Source: Scleromitrula shiraiana (Eukaryota > Ascomycota > Leotiomycetes > Helotiales > Sclerotiniaceae). From it: 64,000 bases of DNA. This document shows positions 1 through 10,808 of the stretch, piece by piece. The DNA lies in assembly GCA_028455995.1 (NCBI GenBank), contig JABELC010000002.1, positions 3,286,001 to 3,350,000 of the forward strand, in the 5' to 3' direction. Each line of letters begins with the position of its first letter. The stretch's first letter is position 1. The notes under the pieces were generated by a model. The model ran no database searches. It saw only the letters and a list, made by a program, of their open reading frames with translations, and had not been told where the DNA came from. Both the position numbers and the translations under genes were made by a program.

Positions 1-520
1 CTTTTAGGATTCTAATTTCGTATTCTGCTGTTACTAGCAGATTGAACAGGCGCACCTGAAGTATATCGATGGGTGTTAATGATATCTATAAGCTCTGCCA
101 CCGCGGAAAGGCCAAAAGTAGGAAATTGCCCATGAATCGCACGTCCACATGTTCTTATGAGTATATGGTATGGTACTCGACCATCCGAGAGTATATCATA
201 AGCTTAAGTGAGAGGAGAAATGAAGAGAAAGGGATAATCATAGTTTCAGGATCGATATAGCTTTAAGGTGAATTTTAGAAAGAGATGATAAGAGATATAG
301 TATATATATATATATAATGTACCTTTATCCTGTACTATCTAAGACGATCTCTAGATAATTAAATAAATAATTCTGGCACGATAATGCAAAAGCCTACTCG
401 GATTTACAAATTCAGCCTTGAGAGACCAAAAAATGAAGATGGCGGGCCGAACGGTACGGACACGGGTAACTTGATAATGATATGACTTATGTAAGCATTA
501 GAACTACGTGGTTTTGTGGT

Positions 521-550
521 CGGGGGGAGGGGGGGAGGGGGGGTGGTGGG
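521..550 (+). repeat. G-run tract with quadruplex potential
   Basis: Three runs of six to seven G separated by single A, followed by T-interrupted GG and GGG, form a dense G tract on the plus strand about 1.1 kb upstream of the B55 start codon. It meets the usual sequence pattern for an intramolecular G-quadruplex. Function is unknown. Confidence 0.6.
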
Positions 551-830
551 TTGGCTCTCCTGGGCGAAAAAAATGATGGCTGCTTCCCAATGCGGCGTAT
601 CAAAGAAAAGAAAAAAAAAAAAAAAAAACCTTGAAACCTTTCCCCAAGTAATGGTCAGGTACCACTGCTAGCCATGAGAATTGGACCTAGAACATAGTTA
701 GGTAGGTATTTAGATAAATTCCTATTAGAATTTTTATAAGTGAAAGCCTGATTTTTTTTGTCATCAGTACGATGTAAAAGTTAGGAAGAAAACCTTAGAA
801 CAACTATAATAAGAGTTTAATTAAGGTAGG

Positions 831-862
<32 letters not shown>
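831..862 (+). repeat. TATC/TCTA tetranucleotide microsatellite
   Basis: About eight perfect tandem copies of a TATC unit in the non-coding region upstream of the PP2A B55 gene. Length polymorphism is likely. Confidence 0.9.
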
Positions 863-864
<2 letters not shown>

Positions 865-1619
865 GATTTGAAGTACGGCGGACGGTGGGCGGCTGGCGGC
901 TGGCGGCTCTTCTCTCTTCTCTCTTCCAAGGTTATTTTCATTATTATTATTCTCTTATATAATACTTTTTTTGATTATTATTAGTTCTACCAACTAAGAG
1001 AACGACCCCACGAAATTCTACAATAATAAATAAAACAAGTACAATCAAAAACCACAAACCACAAACCACAAACTATAAACCATAAACCATAAAACCTTTC
1101 TCTCAGCCTACTCTACTACTAATAAATAATCCATCCACCATTACACTATACTACCCACCCACCATAATAACATAACCACCACACCCACCACTTTATCAAC
1201 CACAAAAAGTCTATCCTCTTCCTTCAATAAAATAATCAATAAATCTTTCTAGTAATAACGAGATTGATTTATTAGAATTTAAAGATTATACCCTCTTTTC
1301 ATTCCTTATCGTCAAGTTCAAATCTTTTGGTTTACCAATACCTTGTTTGTGTATCGCACTTATTAACACACCGTCGATAATAAATAACATTTGAATCCAA
1401 CCCTTTTTACCAAGTCGAACTTACTTACTTACCTATCCACCCTAGCACGTACAGGTAATCTCAGCCTTCCGTGCATCGACCTACAATAATCTCCATCCTC
1501 ACTTTTCTCGACGCGATCGAGTCTACATACCCATACCGTCTATAATTTAATAGCGGTCGGTCACTTCCATATTACGACTTGAAGGGAAGAGGATATACTC
1601 TCCTCCACAAAGGTAAAAG

Positions 1620-3469
1620 ATGGTAGAAGGGGAACCGAACTCTCCAACTTGGAAGTTCACTCAGTTAGTATATCCTTGTTGTTATATTATCCATCTGCTA
1701 TTCATACATTATGAATGAGAATATCTTCCAAGAGTCTTTGTTATCCGCCTATTGCGTCACTATCGATATATTATTGTAAGCTAACGAGTAATTCTACAGA
1801 TGTTTTGGAGATAAAGGTGATGTCGAAGACATAACAGAAGGTATGCATGGCTATGCTAGTTGTTTATATGAATCCGCAGATCTACTACTTCATCAGACGT
1901 GCGCAGTATGGGCAAGAGGCTGACGTGATGGATTACAGCCGATATCATCTCGACGGTCGAGTTCGATCATACCGGAAACTATCTTGCTACCGGAGACAAG
2001 GGTGGACGTGTTGTTCTCTTTGAGAGGAATGAGACGGTATGCAAATACTCTTTGACGGAAAGGTGTTGCGATGTGATATACTGATACGGCCTAGAAAAAA
2101 ACATGCGAGTATAAGTTCCACACAGAATTTCAATCCCACGAACCTGAATTCGATTACCTCAAGTCATTGGAAATAGAAGAGAAGATCAATAAGATTAAAT
2201 GGTGTAAAAGACAAAATGCTTCCCATTATCTCCTTTCCACAAACGATAAGACTATAAAGTTATGGAAGGTTTTCGAGAAATCCTTAAAAGTGGTGGCAGA
2301 GAATAACCTTTCTCATGACCTGACTCCAGGAAACGCAGCTGGCGGTGGTGGTAGTGTTCGACCAAGATCGAATGTCCAATTCTCAAGTGCTCACGACCTT
2401 AAATTACCCCGCCTTACTCATCATGATACTGTTGTCGCAGCAGTACCTCGACGAACATATGCCAACGCACATGCATATCATATCAACAGTATTTCAGTAA
2501 ACAGTGATGGAGAAACTTTCATTAGTAGTGACGATCTGCGAATAAACTTGTGGAATTTGAATATCCAAGATCAGAGTTTCAATATCGTCGATATCAAACC
2601 AGCAAACATGGAGGAGCTCACAGAAGTTATTACTGCCGCAGAATTCCACCCACAAAGTTGTAACTGGTTCATGTATGCAAGTTCAAAAGGGACCATCAAG
2701 CTTGCAGATATGAGAGAAAGTGCTCTTTGTGACCAGCACGCGAAGCGTAAGTTTATGGTAAGGCTGTGCTTAAATAGTTTACTAATTTGTGAAATTTACA
2801 GAGTTCGAACAAGAAGAAGATCCATCTTCCCGATCATTTTTCTCCGAAATCATCTCCTCTATTTCGGATGTCCGATTCTCTCATGATGGCCGTTATATCC
2901 TTTCACGTGATTACCTTACTGTAAAGATTTGGGATGTAAATATGGAGAGACAGCCAGTAAAGACGATACCCATCCATGAGCACCTTCGTCCACGTCTCTG
3001 CGATACTTATGAAAACGACAGTATATTTGACAAGTTCGAAGTAGTATTCTCGGGAGATGCTAAGAACGTCATGACTGGAAGTTACAACAATAACTTTATG
3101 ATTTATCCATCAGACCCGGATAAGGAAGTAGAAGTTGTCTTGCAAGCGGATAAATCGGCTTTCAAGGCCAAGAAGGTCGGTGTGCCAACACCAATCAACT
3201 CATCAACAAGCCCGACGGCAAATGGCAAGAAAGGAAATTCAAGAGCGGGTAGTCCTGCCGCCGGTGTAGGAGGTCAAGGAGGAAGGATGAAGAAGGAAAC
3301 TGATGCAGACCAAATCGATTTCAATAAAAAGATTTTACATATGAGCTGGCATCCATTCGAGGACAGCATTGCTATTGCGGCAACGAACAATGTAAGTTGA
3401 GATAGAAGATGAATATGCTTGATACATTACTAACTCATCTATTAGCTTTTTGTCTTCTCTGCATTGTAG
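1620..3469 (+). CDS. CDC55: PP2A regulatory subunit B (B55/PR55, Cdc55-like)
   Basis: WD40-propeller B subunit that directs the PP2A scaffold/catalytic dimer to substrates controlling mitosis and morphogenesis. Six exons are inferred: 1620-1663, 1800-1840, 1939-2036, 2095-2746, 2802-3391, 3446-3469, giving about 482 residues. The start MVEGEPNSPTWKFTQ joins CFGDKGDVEDITE across intron 1; this and ADIISTVEFDHTGNYLATGDKGG are hallmark N-terminal B55 sequence. Further on, SRDYLTVKIWDVNMERQPV, LRPRLCDTYENDSIFDKFE and a Gly/Ser/Lys-rich insert before MSWHPFEDSIAIAATNN follow family order. The last exon encodes only LFVFSAL and the stop. The first two and last exons are tiny, so automatic annotation may miss them. 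Length matches the family; identity is secure, while exact splice sites are my reading of GT/AG and phase. Confidence 0.93.
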
Positions 3470-4836
3470 AAATTTGGTTGATACGCGTAAGCGGTCTCTA
3501 GGTCATATTATATTCGCGTTTTCAATGTGTGCTATTTAACAGTGCACCCAGCGGATCATTCATACTCGTAGCTTATTCAATCATCATAAGCAACGAGGGG
3601 ACTATCATCAGTGAGCGAGTCTGCTACACACACCTTTATGAGGTTGCAGGCTATTAAAAAGGTTGAAAAATGGTTCATGACAGCTGGGGTATCTTATGGG
3701 GAACTCTTTTCTTTTTTGTGTTTGCATTCTCCAGATCATAAAGGAGGGAGCAGCTATAAGATAAGGGTTTCTCGGGTTGTCGTTGTTGAAAGCTAGCTGC
3801 ACAAGACAAGGCATGATGACGTTTTTTTTGGGCAACACTTTCTAACGATTGATTGATCCATAATAGCCTAGTTACACAATCAGACACGAATAATGCATGA
3901 GATTTAAAATGTAGTAAAAAAATTTATTATCATAATTCAATGTAGGAAAGTTGATTAATATAAGATAAATGATTCTTGTGTATATGAGTAGAACCCCTTT
4001 AGTTACATCTATGGGTAGGAGATGTTTCAAGGTTTCAAGCCACTAACAAAACAAAAGCCTCTCTCTCTCTCTCTCGTCTAGGAAGTACCCCGTGGATTAT
4101 TCGGTACTCGCTGATTTGATCTTATAGGGATTTCCAGGGGATTAAATTGCTTAATGATATGATGATTAATTGATCTCCATTAACTGAACCCCCACCCAAT
4201 TGAATTTGAATTTAAATTTTGGGTTTCAAGGTATAACACGCTGTCCTGTTTGGTGCTTACTGTACTGTACTATACTGTCCTGTAATTTTGATTATATGTA
4301 TGAAATTGAATTGGATTGAATTGAATTGGATTGGGTTGGATTGGATGAAAGGGAACATCTGAATAGAGAGGAAATAGAAGTTTAGTGGTTAGTTAAAAGG
4401 TTAGATTCTGCTGAAAGCATCTATTTAAACATTTCGTTGAAAACATCAATTACTTTTTATTTCCTTTTTTGTGGCTCTAAAAACGCCGTGGAATTACACT
4501 ACAATACGCTACGCTGCACTATCAACGTTGCATAGCATACCTAGGCGGGCTGGGTAGCGCCATTCTTTGGATAGGAGAAGGTACCTACCTGAAAATCTGG
4601 AACAAAAAAGACCATTCTTGGAACTTGGAACATTCGACATACACACATATACATACCATACTATATTCGCATCGTGCGCCTCCCCCCTACCTTCAGTTGC
4701 AAGATTCCAAATCCGGGAAGGGAACTATCATCTTATCTCATTTTGTCTAATCCTGTCTAGTCCTGTCTTGAATGCACCCGGAACATTAGATTAAAATTGA
4801 AGGATTCCTCTTCCTCCTTCCCCTCCGAACGAATGA
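3470..4836. other. Intergenic region between B55 and transporter genes
   Basis: No gene recognised. It contains a short CT microsatellite near 4060-4075 and a run of TGAATTG/GGATTG-like short repeats at about 4305-4345. The 61-76-residue reading frames at 3608-3890 overlap each other on both strands and look spurious. The stretch probably holds the B55 3' UTR and the transporter promoter. Confidence 0.5.
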
Positions 4837-6547
4837 ATGGCTCGACGACGCAGGGCCGATTCCGCCACCAACACTAATAACCAGCCTAATCCCTCGGGCA
4901 CATCAACATCATCTTCATCCTCCTCTTCTCTCATGACAGCATCGAGACGTCGTTCCACGCTCCGAGATCTCCAAGCCGCGTCGTCGAATTCGCACGATGG
5001 AGATGTAGTTTCGGTTCCCCCGAAGGTTATTAATGCGGCGCCGAGTCTGGAAAAGGCGGAAATGTATGGCATTGATGATCAGAGACCGGCTTCGAGTAAG
5101 ATGTTGGCCATGGCCGGCAGGATCTTTATAGAGACTATTCCGCAGTGGTTGGCGGTGGGTGTTATGTTGGGGTTGATCTTTGGGGGGTGTTGCTCTAATG
5201 TGAGTTTTGTTGTTCTTTTCTTGCACGCGTTGGGGACGAGGGGTATGGATTGGGCTTATATAGATGGATGAGAGGCTTATAGTATCTTTGTTAGGTCTTT
5301 GCATTGGAAGCTATTGTGAAGTAAGTCTTTGCTCTTTTCTCCTCTATCTAGAGTAGAGCTCTATTGTGCCAAGAAACCCCACTAACATGCTATCGACAGG
5401 GTCGAGCCAGAAAGCGGTACGCCCCTCCATCTTCCTAGCCACCTCGTCGAATTCCATTTCTAACGTAACTAAAGGAACGCTCTTAACATTCGTCCAATTC
5501 CTCTTCGTGGCCGTAACAGGCTATATATCCCAATTCGATCAAAGTCGACCTCCTCTATTCTTACAACCAAATCGAGTTCCTATACGTCGCTGGTTAATCA
5601 ATATCGTTTTGTTCTTCATGATCAACGTTTTGAATAATCATGCTTTTAGCTATAATATATCAGTACCTATACATATCATTCTTCGATCAGGAGGCAGTAT
5701 TACTACCTTAGCCGCGGGATATATATGGGGAAAGCGATTCTCCCGAATCCAAATCATAGCCGTCACGCTCCTCACAATCGGCGTCATAACTGCCGCATGG
5801 TCAGATCAACAGTCAAAGGTACCACTAACCACACCACGATCCATAGTGGTCATCCCCCCACTGTCAGCACCAGCTGACATCTCCTACCCCCTACAGACGG
5901 ACCAACCGATCGATGAAAGCATCCCGCCCTTTAGCACCGGCCTCGCCATCCTCTTCATCGCCCAAGTGCTCTCCGCAATAATGGGTCTCTACACCGAGGA
6001 AACATACAAAGAATACGGGCCCCACTGGAAGGAAAACCTCTTTTACTCCCATCTCCTCGCCCTCCCCCTCTTCATCCCCTTCCTCCCCTCCATGCACACC
6101 CAACTCCTCAAACTCGCATCCTCCCCCCCCTTACCCCTCCCCTCCTTCCCCAATCTCCCCAAACACCTCCAACAGAATATCGATACCATCCACCTCCCCT
6201 CCCAACTCATCTACCTCGCCATGAACGTCCTCACGCAATACGCATGCATCCGCGGCGTGAATCTCCTCGCCGCAGCCTCATCCGCGCTCACGGTCACGAT
6301 CGTTCTTAATGTGCGGAAATTGGTTAGTTTGCTCTTGAGCATTTGGCTTTTTGGGAATAGGCTAAGTCCGGGGACGTTGGTGGGTGCTTGTTTGGTGTTT
6401 TTTGCGGGGGGGCTGTATAGTTTGGATGGGGGGAAGAAGAAGGGGGGGAAGAAGATGGGGAGGGGGAGTATGAATGGGAGTGTGGGGAGACCTGGTGGGA
6501 TTGGGATAGGGGGGGCTGGTCCTAGTGTTAATGGGAAGGCTGGGTAG
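4837..6547 (+). CDS. YEA4: UAA-family nucleotide-sugar transporter (Yea4/SLC35B4-like)
   Basis: Predicted Golgi/ER membrane antiporter importing UDP-GlcNAc or UDP-xylose for glycan or chitin synthesis. Exons inferred: 4837-5199, 5295-5320, 5400-5416 and 5475-6547, about 492 residues. The first exon holds a Ser/Arg-rich cytosolic N-terminus and the first membrane segment (AVGVMLGLIFGGCCSN). The two tiny exons restore VFALEAIVKVEPESG, which continues into TLLTFVQFLFVAVTGYISQ. Later segments NNHAFSYNISVPIHIILR and GKRFSRIQIIAVTLLTIGV match the UAA family, and the C-terminal tail is Gly/Lys-rich and low complexity. A 78-bp stretch at 5819-5896 has intron-like ends and is a multiple of three with no stop, so it may be an in-frame intron; the protein would then be 466 residues. 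Substrate cannot be fixed from sequence. Confidence 0.87.
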
Positions 6548-7199
6548 AAAATATTATATTTTTATAAATCTCTTTCTTTTTTTTTCTTGGGGGTTGGTTG
6601 GGGTGGTTTGTATGAATGTAATGTGATGTTTGTGTTGTGTGATATGATGTGATGTTATATCTTACATGGACATGGATGACTTCATTCCCAACTAAGTGCT
6701 TCACGTGTCGAATTGCAGTCACTACCCAGGTATGTATGTAGACTTAAGTCCTTTTAACTATCATTGAAAAGTATATTTGTATTGATATTATATTCTTTAT
6801 TAGTCATGAAAAGGTATGTTATTTCAAGATCTCCCAAATCCACACACAGTTCCCGGAAGCCTGCCACAGGACACAAATCTAAACAAGCGCATTCTCATGC
6901 TTCTGATTAACCCTGTATGATGCAATATACAACCACCAGTGCTCTGGTATCTTCTACCCAACTCCTTCCATGCCATTTCATTCATGTAATCTTAGATGCA
7001 GATGAACATCTCCACGCTAAACTGATATCCATTTTCTCTATCACGAGAATATTGTCGGTATGTTGCCAGAAGAATTTCATGTGCTTCGTATAGAGAGAAG
7101 TGCAGCATTCCGTCAGTGGAAATTAGATGCTTGCTAGTAATCACCCTAAACTCTTATTCAATCAATGATGCCGTGAGATTATATTATATTAACCAATAT
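6548..7199. other. Convergent intergenic region
   Basis: Lies between the 3' ends of the transporter (+) and EMC10 (-). No gene is recognised. It contains a CACGTG E-box-like hexamer near 6703 and T-rich stretches likely to serve 3' end formation. Confidence 0.5.
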
Positions 7200-8020
7200 C
7201 TACTCGGCTCCTCCTCCGGTAGTCATCATTAACATTGTTGCGCCGAGTAATACCCACCAGTACCTAGATAGAAAGACATCATTGATTAGCCAAAAAAATC
7301 CACATACGTATGTGTACTGTGCACCTCGCTACAATCCAGCACTCCTAATTCTCTACACTCTCCAAACAAAATAACAAAACAAAAAAAAAAAACTCACTTC
7401 TGCAAAAACGTCTTCTCCACTACCTCCTCCCCCTCCACACTCTTCCCATTCTCATCGACCTTAACGACAACATTCTTCCCCAGCACCGGCCTTTTCCCCT
7501 CCACAACCCGTTCAAGCACTACCTTGGGTCCGAAATCCCGCGTGCTGCCTGCGTCGATGGTGCCGGATTTCAGGGATACGCTTATGATGGAGCCCGAAGG
7601 GGAGAGGGTTAGGAGGAGGGTGGGCGTGTAGCCGCGGGTTAGGGAGTGCAGGGTTAGGAGGGTGGTGGTGGAGGAGGAAGTTTGGGGGGATTGGGAAGAT
7701 GATGAGGGGAATGAAGATGGAGATGTGGATAAGAGGGCGAGGGAGGAGGGATCAGAGGGTGCGGTGTCGACGGAGGGGAGGAGGTCGTAGGGAGGGTTCC
7801 ACGATAGGAGGGTGGAGGAGAGGGTGGAGGGGTTGTAGGAGATTGTTGCTAGGGTGTGGGGGGTTGAAGACTCGGGGGAAGAGGGGTGCAGAGGTTGAAG
7901 GTAGATTGTTGCTGTGTCGGTTTGGTCGGTGGGTTGGGTGGGGGGTGGTGTGGCGAGGGCGGTGGGTGGGAGGAGGGAGAGGGTGAGTGGGAGGAGAAGA
8001 GATATCGAGGGGAGCTTCAT
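7200..8020 (-). CDS. EMC10: ER membrane protein complex subunit 10 (EMC10)
   Basis: Luminal subunit of the EMC, which inserts and folds membrane proteins in the ER. Two exons inferred: 7398-8020 and 7200-7263, about 228 residues. The N-terminus has a clear signal peptide (LLLPLTLSLLPPTALA). A beta-rich luminal domain follows, with GSIISVSLKSGTIDAGSTRD and DFGPKVVLERVVEGKRPVLG, and a charged VDENGKSVEGEEVVEKTF segment. The second exon supplies KYWWVLLGATMLMMTTGGGAE, a membrane anchor with the Gly-rich tail typical of fungal EMC10. The coding strand is strongly C-rich (Pro/Ser/Thr in the luminal half). Without the small second exon the protein loses its membrane anchor. EMC7 lies elsewhere in this window. 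The call rests on overall architecture and the anchor. Confidence 0.85.
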
Positions 8021-8625
8021 CGTTGTGTGGTGTGAGCGGTGGAAGCCGATTGGTTTGGGGGTGGTGGTTTTGGGGGTTGAGGTGGGTGGTTTGGAGCTGA
8101 GCTACTTTGATTGAGCTTAAGGTCAGGTAAGTGATAAGGTAAGGCTGATATTAGTTTAATTTAGTGTAATTATTTATTAGTGCCTCAGGCTATGATATCA
8201 GCCTTGTCACTCATGGATCTATCCAACCATGAAAATGCGGAGATATCTCCACATCGATTTCAATTCGGCAACTTCATCATCGGAGCAATAAGGATAATCA
8301 GGGGTTATAGACTTGGTGTACAGAGAATATATGAATATTTTGCTTTTAGCCCTCTCTATATATATCATCATCCCACCATGTAATCATCAATTTTCATGTC
8401 GTGCGCCCATCCCATTCATCCATCTACTCGTAAAATGCAAATACTGCGTAAAAACGATCCCCCATGCATGCTCCTAAACGCCATAAACCTAAAGCATCGC
8501 ATCGCCTTATATACTTAAAATCGAAAGTGACGGGGGTATTATGACTGTCGTCGTTATGTAACTTGTGACGCTCTCGATTTCTTTTTGCGAGTTTCTGTCC
8601 AACAGAGCGTATTGTTTTTCTCTCA
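8021..8625. other. Intergenic region between EMC10 and PHO80-like cyclin
   Basis: Upstream of EMC10 and downstream of the cyclin gene. No gene is recognised; the reading frames at 8180-8383 and 8565-8936 have no protein-like features, and the second is antisense to the cyclin. Confidence 0.5.
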
Positions 8626-9728
8626 TCAAGTCTTCGTTCCTATGCTTGCTCCCCCTTCAGTCGCCTTCTCAAGTGTATCAGATATGTCACTTCCTTCGTC
8701 CTCATCCTCGTCGTCCGATTCTTGAGTTTCTCTCTTTTGAATCCCTTCAAGTTGATAATCATCAGATCGATCAATCAGTCCCTTATAATATTCCACCAAT
8801 ACTTCCGGATTGGGAACAATTTTCCAGTCCACTCTATAGAGGAAATCGAGCTCTAACATTCCTAATTCTGCAAGCTTCACTCCACCAACTCGCGCATATG
8901 TTGCATTGTTCCAAAATGAATCTGAAAGTCCCTTAGCAGCCACAGTTGCTGCGGTAATCAAGAATCGATGGACAGTTAATGTTGTGATTGTAAAAGCTGG
9001 GTATAATGAGCAAAGTCTGTCACAGTAGTAGACCATAGATAATAATATTGGAGGTGTAAGAGTTGCATGTTTAGCCAGTCTTTGCAGATAATCCAAAACA
9101 GAAATTCCAGGAGGTGATCTAGAAAATATTTCATTAGCAAGAGTTCAGCTTAAACACAGGCTGATTCATACCTGGAATGGAATCGTGTCAAAACACCTGT
9201 TCGTAGAGGAAGTTCATCGTTTGTTTGGATCAATTCTGTCATCATACTAGCTATAAGTATGACCAAATCCTCCACCTCACAGAATTCATATCGTGCAGGT
9301 AAAATTTTGACCGGTTTTCGCGCAGGTTTGGCTCTCTTTGGAGGAGAGGGTTTCTTATTCGTAGTATTGGCATTCTCACTTTCCGATTGTCGTCTCTTCA
9401 TACTCGGTGAATCAGCCTGCAAAGGTGGTTTTGTTTCTTGTGAAACTTCGTGGCTTGCATTCTCCTCTGGAGGTTGTATTGGTTTATCTCCAGCCCTTAC
9501 CTGCATTGACGCCGCTGATGCGTTATCTGTCTTGGAGTTCAACATGGGACTCCACTGTGTAGCTTTGTCAACACCAGCCCATTTTTTGGGTTGTGGTTGT
9601 GGTGATGGAGCAGGTTTATTCGCGGTCGATGTTCTGCGAGATAATGGAGATCGTGTAGATGTAGGTGCATAGTGGTTGAAGAGGGTGGGAGAAGCTTGAG
9701 ATCGGTTTAATGATGGAGATTTCAACAT
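8626..9728 (-). CDS. PHO80: PHO80/PREG-type cyclin of the phosphate pathway
   Basis: Cyclin partner of a Pho85-type kinase; in Neurospora PREG and yeast Pho80 restrain the bHLH activator (NUC-1/Pho4) when phosphate is plentiful. Exons inferred: 9172-9728 and 8626-9118, about 349 residues. Residues 1-150 are low-complexity Ser/Pro/Lys-rich. The cyclin box starts at RYEFCEVEDLVILIASMM and crosses the intron at LTRFHSR/SPPGISVLDYLQRLA; it continues with SMVYYCDRLCSLYPAF, TVHRFLITAATVAAKGLSD and GVKLAELGMLELDFLYRVDW, diagnostic of the Pho80 group. The acidic C-terminus (SDDEDEDEG) is presumably disordered. A GAGAAT microsatellite sits about 135 bp upstream of the start codon. A phosphate permease gene lies 5 kb away. 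Subfamily assignment is strong; function in this fungus is inferred. Confidence 0.88.
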
Positions 9729-9860
9729 GTTCCTTTGCTAGATTGAATCATGATCATCGGTTCCTGCCGACGAATTTCCACCGTTTGAGTGGGGTGGGCA
9801 AGGCAAGTTCGAGGCAAGAACGAATTGGTGGGGCGAAAAGGACAAGGACGATATGATAAT

Positions 9861-9899
9861 GAGAATGAGAATGAGAATGAGAATGAGAATGAGAATGAG
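9861..9899 (+). repeat. GAGAAT hexanucleotide repeat
   Basis: About 6.5 perfect copies of GAGAAT lie in the presumed 5' UTR or promoter of the PHO80-like cyclin, which is transcribed leftward. On the transcript strand this is a pyrimidine-rich ATTCTC tract. It is a likely length-polymorphic site. Confidence 0.9.
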
Positions 9900-10808
9900 G
9901 AAACTGGTATGGTATGGTATATTTGCGATTCGATGATTTTGATACGTAACTGAGTAGATAAGTGCAATACAAACTTTGTGTCTATTCAACCTGTATGGTA
10001 GGGAATGATGAAAGAATGATGGGATGAAACGGTTTCTTTAAAACAATCTATTTATTCCAAGATATTAAAAGGTTATTATAATAACTCCAGTCTTTATGAG
10101 ATGCTGTGTTCGTGAGACGTTGAAATATTTTAAGACTTTGCAATAAAGTGCCCACACTGCCCAGACGTATTTTGAAGTTTTTTTATGTAATTATTATTGT
10201 ATACCGATACGGATAATTAGCAGAATTTCCCATGTCAATTACTAGCATCCAATGTGATAGAGTGTAGATATAAGAGGTAAGAAGTTCTAGGCCATATGTA
10301 CCTACTACAAGATAGCGCGTCATTAATTATTACTTACTCAAGGGTAAATGAACATGGTATTCTAGAGATTCATGAGACTGAGACAGACAACTTTTAAGGA
10401 AGGAAACTTTTTTTTATATATATCATTGACTCTCAACCTTCGATGTACAATAATAAATATTTATTTCCTACGGACAATTACTCATATCGACCTTTTTGAT
10501 TCATTTGTTGAAGCATCAAGTGAGTAACTCTCTTTCAACAAACCTTACGTATGCAAACAATATCAATATTGATCCATCCATCCATCCATCCATCCATTCG
10601 CAGACACGCTCTACATATAGAGTTGTGAGAGTTACATACATACACAACGAAGAACGAATCAAAGCTACGCAAACATAAACCTACTATTGACCATAAATTT
10701 CCCCAGAATTTCAAAGTTTTGAGAAACATCACCACGATTAAAACTTCCCTTATCGAATGCCATTTCCATATATCCTCAAATTAGATTCGCCATCTCGATA
10801 ATTACAAC
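9900..10808. other. Divergent promoter region between PHO80-like and GID5 genes
   Basis: No gene seen. It must contain the promoters of the leftward cyclin gene and the rightward armadillo gene. A CATC tetranucleotide repeat lies at about 10571-10597. Short reading frames here have low-complexity translations. Confidence 0.5.

Larger units (their letters stand above)
1..1619. other. Non-coding region upstream of the PP2A B55 gene
   Basis: No convincing gene is seen. The stretch holds a G-rich run (about 521-550), poly-A near 610-628, a TATC/TCTA microsatellite at 831-862 and a long pyrimidine- and A-rich leader (1050-1600) typical of a fungal 5' UTR or promoter. The short reading frame at 69-260 has no recognisable protein features. 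Confidence 0.6.

Noticed and set aside
9259..9672. 137-residue plus-strand reading frame
   Set aside because: Antisense to exon 1 of the PHO80-like cyclin, whose reading frame and family match are clear.
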